A DNA stretch of 64,000 nt from Poa pratensis (lineage: Eukaryota > Streptophyta > Magnoliopsida > Poales > Poaceae): the NCBI GenBank assembly GCA_947311845.1, contig CAMZMU010000059.1:40246982-40310981 (forward strand). Reading direction: 5' to 3'. Made by a program: the position numbers and the translations under genes. The notes under the pieces are model-generated. The model did not search any database. It was not told the DNA's origin and saw nothing but the letters and a program-made list of their open reading frames with translations. Within the stretch, counting starts at the first letter, position 1; every line of letters starts with the position of its first letter. Of the stretch, positions 10,837-22,231 are shown piece after piece.

Positions 10837-12223
10837 CTAGGCCTCGGCCTCGCTTCCCGCGATCACAGTGGTGATAGGCGCGATAGATGGATCTTGTGGG
10901 AGCTCACGGCCAATCAAAGCAGCCATCGCGCGCAGGACTTCAATGGGGATGGGCGTGGTGAACATCCCGTCGTAGGCCTTCATAGCTTCTTCGGAGATCA
11001 CTTGATCCACACCGACAATGCCTAGGTTGCGGAGCAGCTGGACCTGCGCACGTCGCTCCGTAGTTGGTCTGCCAGCGGTCTTGGCACAAGTAGTGGCACA
11101 AGTGGTGGCTGATCGTCCACGACGTGGCGCGGTGAAGCTCAGCGGCTGTTGGCGTTGTTTGCGTCCGGGCGTGGGAAGTACAGAGCTTAGCGGCTTTGTT
11201 GCCGCTTCCAAGAACTCGCCCAGGGTCAGGCAAGCTGCGACCGGCCTGGAGCGTGGTCGCTGGCGACGCAGTGTGACCGGTGGGGAGGCGAAGCGCGCGG
11301 GGTCGCAGACCGGAGTTGATGTTGGCGCGCATGTCGTGGCGACGGAAGCAAGCGTGCCCGGAGTAGTTGGCAGTGTCACAGAGATGGCCTTTGGACTTGA
11401 TGCGGCCTGCGTTGGCCGTTCCAGTGTGCTGGGCCTCTGTAGGATGCGAATCTGCTCATTGATAGGCCCAATCTGGCTAGGGCTCGGCTCCAAGTCTTCC
11501 TCAGCGGATGGACCATCGACGTCAACACGTACGCCTGGGTCAGACGCAGGTGCAGTCACACTTTGTCCCGACAGAGTATCATCCTCGGGAGTGGTGTGTA
11601 GAGCTTTCGGTTGTGAATCAGGAACCTCGCTGGTTGTGCCCTGGCTTTCTGTGTCCCTGGCCGCATCTCGATTGGTTGAGGACAAGTCAGCACTGCAGCT
11701 GCTGTCCGCCTGCATGGACGACGACACGTGAGTTGGGGAGGTGGTGGGCTCACCAACCAGAGTGGAGCTGCTGGCCAATGTGGCGTCGCCAGCTGTTGAG
11801 GTCGCATGCACCTCCACCTGAATTGAAGGCTCGGTTGGCCTGGGATCAGTAGCAGTTGCAGCCTTGGCAAGAGCAGCTTCGATCCGAGCGCGCTTTTTAC
11901 TCCACCACGCTTTCCTCTTCTAGCTTTGCGACTAGGGCGATGAGGCTCTGGTTGTGAGGCGGGCTAGGGCTGCATGCTTCTGACGTCAGCCTGTATGAAG
12001 CTTGTCGGCGGGGCCGCGGTGGAACGGGTGTCCGTCCAGCCGGCGGCGACGACCACACCATCTGCGCGCTTGCATCCCTGGGACAGAACGCCATCGAGGG
12101 CATCCATCGTCGTGCCGTCAGTTCGCCCATGAGGGGCAGTGGCAGTACGCCAGCGTTTGCGTCCGCGGCGGCGCTGCTGTGTCCGTCTTGCTTTATTCCC
12201 ACTGCCGGCATCGTGCGCGTCGC
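10837..12223 (-). pseudogene. LINE ORF1 C-terminal half
   Basis: A Ser/Thr/Pro-rich low-complexity region ends ORF1 nine bases before the ORF2 frame. The part next to the nested LTR element (11897-12223) continues exactly the frame interrupted at 18082: without the insertion, RTRQAT joins RTMPAVGIKQD. A one-base slip near 11905 then moves the frame to that of 10837-11905. No catalytic domain is expected here. Confidence 0.8.
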
Positions 12224-13660
12224 TGATGCATGTAAAATACATACATGAACTTTGCACTTTAATTGCTTATATTCCAATCATATTTGCATCATATAAGGGT
12301 TATATCAATGTTTTATAATGATTTTGGAAATATAATTGTTTCCTATTTTTATGGAATTAACCCTGCACAGGCAGAAAACCCCGTTTTCTTATTTTAATGT
12401 TTCAGGGACCCAAACGTCAACGAAATCACCTGGAAATTTACGGGCGTCAATATTTGGAAGGAAGAAGACCTGTGGGCGAAGGAAGCGAGCAAACGGAGGC
12501 CGAGGCCAAACGAGGGGGGCCCACGCGGCCTGGTACTGTAGCCGCGTGGGACCCACCCGTTTGGCCTCGTGGCTCCGCAGCCGTCGATCTTTCTCCACCG
12601 ACTTCGTCTTGACCTAAAAACGCCTATAAAAAAGGTCCCATGACGTTTCGCGAAAGGAGGCGGCGGAGAAACACAGAACCACGAAACAGAGAGTCAGAAG
12701 GCTGCCGCCGGAGAAGATCGGAGGGGGGAAACGCCGCCGGAATCACCTCCGGAGGGCTCCACCCCCCTCCGGCGTGTTCATCATCAACATCTACAGCAAG
12801 AACTTCTCACCATCATCACCATGATGAAGGGGGAGTAGTCCACCCCCTGGACTAGGGTTTGTGGTGGTAACTTTTGTATCTCTCCTCTCTCTTGAGCTTC
12901 ACTAATTAGTACCGTATGAGCTGCTGAACATGATTACGGTCATCTATGTAATACCTTTGTGGTGAATATTGTGGTGTGAGATGATTTGTTATGCATTTAC
13001 CGTTGTGTTGGAGCTTTTGTGATTTGTCATACTTTGAAGTATGATGTATGTGGGTACGGGATGGCCGATGTGACACGGCATAGGTATTGAGTGACACAGT
13101 ACCGCCCAACATCCTTTATCTGGGGGTAAAAAGAAAGAGTATGATGTGGGAGTGAGAGAAACCACGCTAGCCTTACGAGGGGTGACCTAGCAACACAAAT
13201 GAGTATTTCTTTCAACTATGTGTTTTAGGACATATAGCCGTCATAAAAAGCTACCATTAAAACATGACAATTGTGTGTACTTTATCTATAACATGATGAT
13301 CACCGTAGATGAGAGAGAGAGAGGATTAAGTGAACCCATGAACCATGTCCATTGTTCCTATAAGAAACACACACTTGAGCTTGTCCTCTTGCTACATAGA
13401 GGATTGGGCTTTCTCTCTTTGAGAGCTTTCACTTGCTACTACCTTTGTCTTGTCCTCTTGCAAAGAAGAGGATTGGGACACTTTTACATCCATCAAACCA
13501 ACCATCTTGTTCTCTAAACTTGTTTAGTGCATAATCAACTAAAACTTGTGACACTTTAGTTGTAGGGAATAGATAACTTTTCCTTCTTGCTCCTGCGGAT
13601 CGATACCTTACTTCCACATTGAGAGGTGCTACAGTGATCCCTTGCTCTTGGGGGTTATCA
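12224..13660 (+). repeat. 5' LTR of element 12224-18081
   Basis: TG...CA bounded, 1437 bp. A TATA box (TATAAA, 12625-12630) lies about 400 bp in and marks the likely U3/R region. A GC-rich zone (12480-12780) precedes an AT-rich 3' half. Confidence 0.93.
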
Positions 13661-13670
13661 AGTACTTTTC

Positions 13671-13688
13671 TGGCGCCGTTGCCGGGGA
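13671..13688 (+). other. Primer binding site, tRNA-Asp type
   Basis: TGGCGCCGTTGCCGGGGA starts ten bases after the 5' LTR. It matches the complement of the 3' end of plant tRNA-Asp, the primer known for Athila-type elements. Confidence 0.8.
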
Positions 13689-13876
13689 GCGTAGCGCTTA
13701 AGTTTCTATTCTTGTGTGCACTAGACTAAGCTTGGGGAGGTTTCTTTATCTTGCAATCATCTAAGCTTGGGGAGGTTCTTTGACTTGTTTGATGATACTA
13801 TGTCTCCATTTATGATGATGAATATGATATTTTCAGTCCACCCACTATTGAGTATAAAGTTTATTGTGATTATGAT

Positions 13877-14236
13877 ATGCCTCCTATATATGATGATTAC
13901 AATGATTATTATGAATGTTTTACTCCCACTATTCCTAATGAAACTGTTTATGCTTATGTGGAGAGTAATGATACTTTTATGCATATGGATCATGATAAGA
14001 ATGTTTCATGTGATAGCTATATTGTTGAGTTTATCAATGATGCTACTGAAAGTTTTTATGAGAGAGGGAGACATGATTTCATATATCTCAAAAATATTAA
14101 GTCTTCTCTCTTTTTGTTGAAAATTTTGAAGTTGCACTTGCTTTGCCTTCCTATGCTAGTCACTTTGTGCTTTATTGATTTATTTTCTTACAAGATCCCA
14201 ATGCATAGGAAGTGGGTTAGACTTAAATGTGTTTGA
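13877..14236 (+). pseudogene. Internal ORF of unknown function, shared with the second LTR element
   Basis: The 119-residue frame contains CDSYIVEFINDATESFYERG and ends MHRKWVRLKCV. A homologous frame lies at 54651-54959 in the other LTR retrotransposon (CDSYIVEFVHDATESYYERG, LHRKWVRLKYV). It has no retroviral enzyme motif. It may be a remnant of a gag-side or extra ORF typical of these Triticeae elements. Confidence 0.6.
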
Positions 14237-16639
14237 TATTTGCTTCTTGATGCTCTTTTATATTCAACTCTTATTCCTATGGAGCATCATTAAAACTATC
14301 AAGCCTAGCTATATGGCTATAAAGAAAGCGCTTTGCGGGAGGCAACCCGGTTATTTTTGTGTGTGATTTTCTTTGTGTCCTCTTGCTGTAACAAGAGACT
14401 TTGTTAGTTTAGTTCTGGAGTTTTCAATAAAGTGCCAAGTTTTACCCTTTTTGGTTTGAAAAGTTGCTTATAGCGTTCGGAGATTTTATTCCTGCACGAT
14501 CAGTGCACGGTATGATTTTTAATTCTTATTCTGTAACTCCGAATGAGCTCATATTTGAACTGTAGTTGCAACTTTTCATCCTCTGTATGCATGAATTTTT
14601 TCGGAATTTTTCGAGAAAGTTTGGTAGGGTAGAAAAATACGTTTTGCTGCTGCTGTTTTTCTGGACAGATTCTGTCCCATTTTGTTTGATGCATGCTTTG
14701 AGCTTTTAAGTTGAATCTTTTTGATCCAATTGAGTTTATGAGTAGGCATACAACATTATACACTTTCTGGACATTCATATGAATTTTTGTTCAAGGATTA
14801 TATGCAGCAAGAACCTATTTGTTTATCACTATTAATGCACCCCACAGAAAAGAAATGGGAGAAACGGTGTTTTGAAGTTTTTTCACAGGGATTGGAGGAG
14901 ATGCACCAAGAGCTATCCAAGGATGGTGAAGACCATAAGCTTGGGGATGTGAAGACAACCCCGCTGGACCTACACACTCTCGGTTTGCACACGTCCAACT
15001 TCTGTTTTTCGATCGAAACACTTTATCGCATAAACTTGGAGCGTCTTTTTGTTTGTTTTGTTTGATTTTGAGAGACCACCACACTATCATTTATATATGA
15101 GAGAGCTACTGGAAATATGGGTTGAAATATGTTGGATGCTTTTATAAGATTGGGAAAAGGGATGTTTGAGTTGATTTTTAATGATACATATAGTTGCATG
15201 ATTCATGAGCTTGTTTATGAGTAATAGTTTGCAAATTCTTTTTGTAGAGCTATCACTTATTCATGTTTTGGTGCTGATTGTTATTTTACTTGGTTTAACA
15301 TGGATTAGTTAGTTCTATGGACACTCATGCATGCATCTAGATGGTCAACTTTCTCCCTTTTGCTAGCCCAAAAACTCCAACAAGCAAAAACTTGTTTCCA
15401 ACACCTTCAACCAAAGTTATTCCAGTGAGTCCACCATATCTACCTATTGGCTTTATGCTATTCCGAGTATGTTTAACATGTTGTTTGTGTTATCTTACCT
15501 CTGAATGAAAATGTTTATGTTATTGATTGCAATGGAAAAATTGGTTATATAGCTCTCACGAACTTGATGCACAATGTTCTTTTATTTGCATAATAAAACT
15601 TGACCCATTGTGATTAAGATTATGATGTTTGTGGCTTGATGAATGTTTTGGGTTGGAAGTTAGCCCATATGTGCTGTCACATGGCAAGCTTTCAACACGC
15701 TCTTCATCTCATTTAGTTGATATCATGTGCTTTTGTCTATGGATGCTTATCATGTTGAAATAAATGTGGAAATAGAGTGAGTTTAAATGAGTTTGTGTAA
15801 ATGGTTAGAGAGACGCCTGGGCCGCTAATCTAAGCCATGCATCATTCATGGTGGAAATTTACTTACATACTATGGTGAACCTTCTGTGATACACCTTGCA
15901 ATAAAAAACTATTCCAAATGGTAAATAAAAAGGGTGTTGAGATTGTTCATTTTGTTTGTTTGTCTTGTCATTTTGATATGGGCTTGTTCCATATCTTGGG
16001 ACAAGAGGTACCCCAGTTGACGCTCTTGATGATACTATTATGCTTACAATGATATTTAATTGAACTTGCTTTGTTTCCCAAGTTGAGTAACACATGGTGT
16101 AAGTACTTGTATTCAAGGGGCATGAGACATTCAACCCATTCTTTATCAAGCACACTACTCATATTTGCTTTCACTTTAACCTTAATCATTCAAGATGCTA
16201 TGATAGGGGCAATGAGAGCTTGACACCAATGAATACCTTATTGCAATCATTAACTTAAGTAGAAGAGTTTGGAAGTTGGATGAAACTTATGCATGCTTTA
16301 CCTCTACTCACATATACATCTTTCCAAAGTGTACACCTATCATATTCAGATTTTCATCTACACTCTATGACCATTGTAGGATGTTCTACTTATCATTATG
16401 CATACATGTGTTCCATATTACTTGCTACTATGTTACACTTTGTGAACTATCAATGAACATCCTTGTCTTGAATACTTGATATCACTTCATAAACTATTTG
16501 CATATTGCTACTCCTTTGAAGAATGAATCATTTGACTATATGTAGCAATAGTAATCATCTTTGATATTCATTGTTAAGTATTAAATTGCAAAGTCCATGT
16601 TAGTTTTATCATCTTCATACTCGAGGACGAGCATGGATT

Positions 16640-16653
16640 AAGCTTGGGGATGT
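16640..16653 (+). other. Polypurine tract before 3' LTR
   Basis: AAGCTTGGGGATGT directly precedes the 3' LTR. The same AAGCTTGGGGATG word sits at the same place in the other element (57515). Confidence 0.75.
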
Positions 16654-18081
16654 TGATGCATGTAAAATGCATACATGAACTTTGCACTTTAATTGCTTAT
16701 ATTCCAATCATATTTGCATCATATAAGGGTTATATCAATGTTTTATAATGATTTTGGAATATAATTTTTTCCTATTTTTATGGAATTAACCCTGCACAGG
16801 CAGAAAACCCCGTTTTCTTATTTTAATGTTTCAGGGACCCAAACGTCAACGAAATCACCTGGAAATTTACGGGCGTCAATATTTGGAAGGAAGAAGACCT
16901 GTGGGCGAAGGAAGCGAGCAAACGGAGGCCGAGGCCAAACGGGGGGGCCCACGCGGCCAGGTACTGTGCCGCGTGGGCCCACCGTTTGGCCCTCGTGGCT
17001 CCGTTGCCTCGATCTTTCTCCACCGACTCGTCTTGACCTAAAAACGCCTATAAAAAAGGTCCCGACGTTTCGCGAAGGAGGCGGCGGAGAAACACAGAAC
17101 CACGAAACAGAGAGTCAGAAGGCTGCCGCCGGAGAAGATCGGAGGGGGGAAACGCCGCCGGAATCACCTCCGGAGGGCTCCACCCCCCTCCGGCGTGTTC
17201 ATCATCAACATCTACAGCAAGAACTTCTTCACCATCATCACCATGATGAAGGGGGAGTAGTCCACCCCCTGGACTAGGGTTTGTGGTGGTAACTTTTGTA
17301 TCTCTCCTCTCTCTTGAGCTTCACTAATTAGTACCGTATGAGCTGCTGAACATGATTACGGTCATCTATGTAATACCTTTGTGGTGAATATTGTGGTGTG
17401 AGATGATTTGTTATGCATTTACCGTTGTGTTGGAGCTTTTGTGATTTGTCATACTTTGAAGTATGATGTATGTGGGTACGGGATGGCCGATGTGACACGG
17501 CATAGGTATTGAGTGACACAGTACCGCCCAACATCCTTTATCTGGGGGTAAAAAGAAAGAGTATGATGTGGGAGTGAGAGAAACCACGCTAGCCTTACGA
17601 GGGGTGACCTAGCAACACAAATGAGTATTTCTTTCAACTATGTGTTTTAGGACATATAGCCGTCATAAAAAGCTACCATTAAAACATGACAATTGTGTGT
17701 ACTTTATCTATAACATGATGATCACCGTAGAGAGAGAGAGAGAGGATTAAGTGAACCCATGAACCATGTCCATTGTTCCTATAAGAAACACACACTTGAG
17801 CTTGTCCTCTTGCTACATAGAGGATTGGGCTTTCTCTCTTTGAGAGCTTTCACTTGCTACTACCTTTGTCTTGTCCTCTTGCAAAGAAGAGGATTGGGAC
17901 ACTTTTACATCCATCAAACCAACCATCTTGTTCTCTAAACTTGTTTAGTGCATAATCAACTAAAACTTGTGACACTTTAGTTGTAGGGAATAGATAACTT
18001 TTCCTTCTTGCTCCTGCGGATCGATACCTTACTTCCACATTGAGAGGTGCTACAGTGATCCCTTGCTCTTGGGGGTTATCA
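16654..18081 (+). repeat. 3' LTR of element 12224-18081
   Basis: 1428-bp copy of the 5' LTR, with TATAAA at 17049-17054. Differences from the 5' copy cluster at 16930-17070 (short indels in a GC-rich stretch); the AT-rich half from about 17080 on is nearly identical. Confidence 0.93.
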
Positions 18082-18086
18082 GTCGC

Positions 18087-19356
18087 CTGCCTCGTCCTCA
18101 TTAGGGGCGTCATCAGACCCGGGATCATCGCCTTGCACACGGCGAGCATGGGCGCGGTCGAGCTCAGCGCGGGCAAGGGCGATACGAATGGGGTAGGTGA
18201 GGGTCCGAACAGTCGTCGTGGAGGAAGCAGGATGGCTTGGCATCTCTCCACGATCTCCAGGATTGCTTCACGAGGAATGGCGGCGGGGTCATGTGTGCGT
18301 CCAGCCAGCCGGAACGTGGCGAGATCAGCGCGGGAGCGCGTACGAGGATGGAGATGCTCGATCCAAACACTCGCACCCAGGATGTGTTCCGCTGTTGCAA
18401 GGTGCCAGGCATGGGCGGGGATGCCACGGAGCTCAAGCTCAATGTGGTGTTCAAACCCACCGGAGCCCACATGAGCCAACTTGCACCACGGGCGCATGGA
18501 GAGGGTGAAGCGTGGACAATAGACAAGGTGATCTCCATTCATGCGATCCATGGAAGCGCGGGAGTTGAAGAGGATTAGGAAATCCTCGGGGTGGTGGAGG
18601 TGGACGGTGAAGTCACCGTCGGCGAAGTCGAACATGCAGAACAACATCTCCGCGATGTCGTCAGCGGAGACGCGCGGCCTGGTGCCCGTGATGGTGGCCA
18701 CCATCGCGCGGGTTAGCACCTCTTCCGCAGCCTCCATCTCGACGGTGCGTGACACGATGATTCACGCTGAATCAGCGGCGAGCATCGGCGCGGCGTGAGC
18801 GGGAGGCGCGGGCGGAGGTGGCGTGGCGCGCGGGGAAGCAGCCGGGGCCGCGCGGCCGGCATTCCTGTGGAACGCCTCGCAACCGCGGGAGTCGTGGCCG
18901 GAGATGAGACAGCGGCGGCAGCGGATGTCGTTGGTGCAGTCACGGACACGGTGGCGGTGATCGAGGCATCGGAAACACAACCCTGCGAGCGCCTCCAGTG
19001 ATGGACTGCGCGGGGGGCTGCGGCGGCGCGATCGGGGCAAGAGCGTGGCGAGGACGGCGACGGTATTTGCGGCGAGGTTGTTGGAAACCTTCCGCGTCCA
19101 CCGCGGGCTCACGCGAAACCCGGTGAACTTCTGATCGGGGTCCCAGCCGGGACGAGATCGGGATGCGGGTCACCGTCGTCGTCGCCGGGCCAGGGGGTGG
19201 CGGCGGTGCAGCCGTAGTGGCGTGGCGGGGGGTCGGGGGAGTACGCGCAGCCTCGCTGTACGAGCGCACAGATGACTCGCCATCCGAGCCTCCCCAGCGC
19301 TGATCACTGGAGGAAACGCGGTCGCCGGAGTGGGAAGGGGTGCTGTAGGAGGCCAT
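18087..19356 (-). pseudogene. LINE ORF1 N-terminal half (two CCHC knuckles, DUF4283-like)
   Basis: ORF1 starts MASYSTPSHSGDRVSS at 19356. After a frameshift near 19000 come two zinc knuckles, CFRCLDHRHRVRDC and CRRCLISGHDSRGC (both Cys-x2-Cys-x4-His-x4-Cys), which bind RNA in such proteins. A TGA at 18762-18764 interrupts, then in the same frame a DUF4283-like module follows (HHPEDFLILFNSRASMDRM, LELRGIPAHAWHLATAEHIL). The frame is cut at the LTR insertion at 18082. Confidence 0.85.
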
Positions 19357-19509
19357 GGTGGGGAGGGAGGAGGGGTTGGGGTTGGGGTTGGGGAGAGGGC
19401 TACCGGCGGGGATCGACGGCGGTGGGGCTGGTGGGTGCTAGTCTAGGGTTTGGGGTCGGGAGCGGAGAGGAGAGGCATCGTGGAGGATATATAGTAAAAT
19501 GACAGGTTG

Positions 19510-19966
19510 AACTGGCTTGTTGTTCCTCTCCTTACATATTTGTATACCATCTGAAGTATATAAATGCATGCTCGTACATTACAGGATTCCAGACTAACTT
19601 GTGATGTATAGAAATGTGTATGCACTCCCTAAGAAATTATAGAACTACAGAACCAATCTTGCCTATAAGGAAGGTTATGTCTAATGTTGGGGAAACCAAT
19701 GCGAACTCTATTTCTGCATGACTAATCTCATCTCTTATCTAATTGAATAATAAGTTCGATTATGGCACAATGCTAGTATGCACCTAAGAAATCAAGATAA
19801 CTCGTCCTCGACTGACTGCATTAGTTGTACAATTCTTCATTACATACATCCGCTTAAGTTCTAGGCAGTCTCTTCTAAGCTGCATTATACTAACATGATC
19901 ATGTGACCATTTGGAGAGAAGACTTGTAACAAGTGATCTTATTTTCCTCAAAGCACATAAACTCAC
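19510..19966 (-). other. Intron flank between LINE and DUF6598 exon
   Basis: AT-rich intron sequence directly downstream (minus strand) of the GTGAGT donor. The apparent frame 19784-20029 is exon plus read-through into this intron. Confidence 0.6.
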
Positions 19967-20427
19967 CGGTGTTATCTTGTGTGCCTGCTCCCTAGGACAG
20001 TTGAAGACATAATTGCGCAGACAATCCAACTCGTCCCGGATAGCAATGAACTGCTTTGATCACCCAGGAAGTCGCCAGCATATCTGACTGAAAATATTTG
20101 GAGCATAGTCAACACCGAATACTCCCTGCTAGGCTCTGTGAAACTTTTGCTTCTTAGGGGAGCTGAAAGAAGCATATATATCAGCGGTGGAGTAGTGCAT
20201 AGATGCTTAATCGAAGATGGTAATAGTAGAAATTTCACTTCGATTGGTGTTGTCCAATGCGTCGAGCCTGTAGTAGGAGAAAAACTGAGCTGGCTCCGGG
20301 CATCGAGGTTGAATAGTAACACCGAAGAAATGATCCTCCTCAGGAAGGGCAGCATTTAGCTCGTCAATCTTCTTGTCGTACTCTCTGCTTTCCTGCATAT
20401 ACTTGTCTGAATTCTTCATGCCCGGCT
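19967..20427 (-). pseudogene. DUF6598 gene, middle exon with stops and frameshifts
   Basis: It follows an acceptor (TAG at 20428-20430) and starts EPGMKNSDKYMQESREYDKK, in phase with the previous exon (codon split G/AG). It continues LPEEDHFFGVTIQPRCPEPA and FFSYYRLDALDNTNR, then TAA at 20207-20209, TAG near 20130 and a 2-nt slip before NIFSVRYAGDFL. After another slip comes FIAIRDELDCLRNYVFNCPR, and it ends HKITP at the donor. The IFSVR and AIRDELDxLRNYxFN blocks are what I expect upstream of the DUF6598 core. These lesions are independent of the insertions. Confidence 0.75.
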
Positions 20428-20630
20428 CTATGGGCAAAAAAGAAGAGACCAATAGAGAAAACAAGATTTTCTAATACTGTTAAAACTGAAACTGGCAATA
20501 GGAGAATAAAATTTGATTTGAGTTCATAGTCAAGTGAAAATTTAGGTGTAATCAAGGTTAAACATAAGGAATCATACTGAGGGGACAAACAATTGCTACA
20601 GAGATAGGGATGATCAGAACCAAGGCTTAC
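20428..20630 (-). other. Short intron of the DUF6598 gene
   Basis: 203 bp, GTAAGC at the 5' end (minus, from 20630) and TTTTTTGCCCATAG at the 3' end. AT-rich, canonical GT-AG. Confidence 0.7.
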
Positions 20631-20699
20631 CAATAAGGGCCCTATGAGCCGGATCCACCACCAACGGACAAGGTAGTCTGACCAGTTCAGCTATGGTAA
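20631..20699 (-). pseudogene. DUF6598 gene, exon 1 3' piece
   Basis: Reads TIAELVRLPCPLVVDPAHRA then LI at a GTAAGC donor. It begins exactly at the TAA TSD of the Harbinger element; on the other side (22232) the frame ends PPPERRL, so the uninterrupted protein reads RRL-TIAEL across the target site. Confidence 0.75.
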
Positions 20700-20734
20700 G
20701 GGCATCTGGGGGACAACGGCGCTATTTTGGGCCC

Positions 20735-20756
20735 GGGGGGGGGGGGGGGGGGGGGG
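20735..20756 (+). repeat. G homopolymer, 22 bases
   Basis: An uninterrupted G run 35 bp inside the left end of the Harbinger element. The right end has a 12-G run (22197-22208). Exact length may be affected by sequencing error. Confidence 0.8.
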
Positions 20757-20946
20757 TGTGCGTTTCCCAGTCGTTTCGGCCCCCAGCGAAGACACAGTTC
20801 GGCCATTTGAAAGTTCATATTCCCGCCCCCAAAAACAGCCCGAGTTCGGCGATCAATCATACAAAAAAGCCATAGTTCGGCGAATGGATCAAGCCACAGT
20901 TCGGCGATCTGGTGAAACGGCCACATTCGGCATTCTGATACGCAGA

Positions 20947-21904
20947 TCAGTTGGTCGCCGGCGACACCTCGACATCATCGTCTAGCTCGATGGGCGTGGT
21001 CGTCGGAGCAGGGACAGAGCTCGGAGTGGCCGTAGTGCTCGACTCGGCGGTAGGCTCGGTGCTCGGCGGTGGCGTGGGAGTGGCCGAGCTCGTGTCGGCT
21101 GGACTGTCCGAGCTGGGAGTCGGAGTCACCGTCGGGGTCGGGGCCGGGGCGATCTGGCTGAGAATCTCGCGCCGCTGCTCTGCGCCATGAACCACGCCCT
21201 GACCTCGGGGTCCATCGTTGCTGGGTCACCTCCCATGAGGAAAGCGAGGTCGTTGTTCCTCTTCTTCGCCGCGGTGTTGGTTGGAGGAGCTCAAGCTTGA
21301 TGTCCGCCTTGTCCATGAGCGCCTTCCACCTCGCTTCCGTCTTCTCCTCTCTCGCGGCGGCGTGGGTTTGAGCGTCGGCGACGCAAGTGTCGATTGACGC
21401 TTGCAGCTTCGCCGCCGCTAGAGCTGCGTCTCTCGCCGCCTTGACTTTCTTGTGGCCGTCAGGGCGCCCATCTGCCGCACCTGCCACCGGCGCGTCCGTG
21501 ACGTACACCTTGCCCTTGCCGAGAGTATGCCGAACTTGCGCCCACTTGTCGCACCCTTGTATGACGATGAAGACGTGGACGAACTTGAAGTCCGCCTTCT
21601 CGTCGTTGTGGTACGCCTCGAACATCCGGGCCATCTACATGACCAACCGGCCGGAATGAGCAAACCGGCGAAGTAAAAAAGGAAATCACGGCGGCAAGGC
21701 TCACCTCCATCTCGTAGTTGTTGCCGCTGGCGCGCGTTCTCGGACTTCCGGCGCGCCTCGTCCGAGATCCACTCGGCGTTGGTCATGCCCGGCGGCCTCT
21801 GCTTCGGCGCCCTAGGCTTCCTCAGCTTCTTCACCTCCTCCACCGCAGAGGGAGTGGCAGCGGTCGCGGCGGCGCGGGGGTCGGCGAATTTGCTGGAGCC
21901 ATGT
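20947..21904 (-). pseudogene. Harbinger-associated SANT/NAM-associated-type protein, frameshifted
   Basis: Starting MAPANSPTPAPP near 21904 and continuing through shifted frames, the pieces read KQRPPGMTNAEWISDEARRK, then FKFVHVFIVIQGCDKWAQVR, GRPDGHKKVKAARDAALAAA, a Lys/Glu-rich helix, and a Thr/Pro/Ser tail ending VEVSPATN. The RPxGxKKxK followed by an alpha-helical region is typical of the NAM-associated C-terminal module of the second ORF of PIF/Harbinger elements, a DNA-binding partner of the transposase. Several indels break it. Confidence 0.65.
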
Positions 21905-22231
21905 CGCCGAGATCTGAAGGAGAAATGGCGGGACCGGCCGATGGGGGAGAGTATATGTGGCGCGAAACGGAGGGAAAGGTCCAAAATATGGAGGGAAACA
22001 AACTCGTCTCGCCGACAGGTCTGGCCCACGCGCGCATTTTGCCCCCCAGGCGAACCCCGACGCGCTGGGTTTGGCTTGGGTGCGCCGGCGCGAAACGGCG
22101 CTAAATTTCGCCGAGATGGCGCTATTTGGGCACCTGGGGGTGGCGACTGGGAGGAAACGACGCTATTTGGGCCAAAACGGCGCTATTTCTCGGCCTGGGG
22201 GGGGGGGGCGGGGGGATGAGTGGAGATGCCC

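Larger units (their letters stand above)
12224..18081 (+). mobile_element. Non-autonomous LTR retrotransposon nested in the LINE, TSD GTCGC
   Basis: The element is 5858 bp, begins TGATGCATG, ends GGTTATCA, and is flanked by GTCGC at 12219-12223 and 18082-18086. LTRs of about 1.43 kb enclose a 3-kb interior with a tRNA-Asp-type primer site (13671-13688) and a polypurine tract (16640-16653), but no gag-pol: no protease, RT, RNase H or integrase motif was found. By primer site and interior it looks like a large-LTR Gypsy (Athila-side) derivative; the exact Triticeae family name is not assigned. The LTRs differ at about 20 places by eye, many of them small indels, so the insertion is fairly young. 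Confidence 0.95.
7217..19496 (-). mobile_element. Near full-length LINE, split by an LTR retrotransposon, 13-bp TSD
   Basis: The LINE runs 5' to 3' on the minus strand and is flanked by AAATGACAGGTTG at 7204-7216 and 19497-19509. The 3' end is a short A tail (TTTT at 7217-7220 on plus). Subtracting the LTR element at 12224-18081 and its extra TSD leaves about 6.4 kb, the usual size of a complete plant LINE. It encodes ORF1 (two CCHC knuckles, DUF4283-like) and ORF2 (endonuclease, reverse transcriptase, zinc-binding tail). Frameshifts, a nonsense codon and the nested element make it inactive. It sits in the DUF6598 intron. Confidence 0.92.
3628..19966 (-). other. Giant last intron of the DUF6598 gene
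   Basis: Donor GTGAGT (19961-19966, minus) and acceptor TAG (3628-3630, minus) bound a 16.3-kb intron. It contains a LINE with a nested LTR retrotransposon (7217-19496), a hAT element (5401-6148) and a PEX5 fragment (4620-4850). Without these insertions the intron would be about 3.3 kb. Within it, 3628-4619 and 4851-5392 show no further gene or element; 3900-4240 has GGCCCA-type motifs and a GC-rich stretch, with no proven function. Confidence 0.65.
20700..22231. mobile_element. PIF/Harbinger-like element inserted in DUF6598 exon 1, TSD TAA
   Basis: The 1532-bp element has GGGCATCT ends (left GGGCATCTGGGGGAC; right, read inward, GGGCATCTCCACTC) and TAA on both sides (20697-20699, 22232-22234), as for PIF/Harbinger. 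Subterminal motifs with CGGCGCTATTT recur at both ends. It encodes a Myb/NAM-associated-type protein but no transposase, so it is non-autonomous. Two G runs lie just inside the ends. Confidence 0.85.

Noticed and set aside
11018..11731. Long plus-strand open frame (237 codons)
   Set aside because: Antisense shadow of the GC-rich LINE ORF1 C-terminal region on the minus strand.
14500..16500. Small frames in the interior of the first LTR element
   Set aside because: Short, AT-rich, on both strands; no gag or pol motif.
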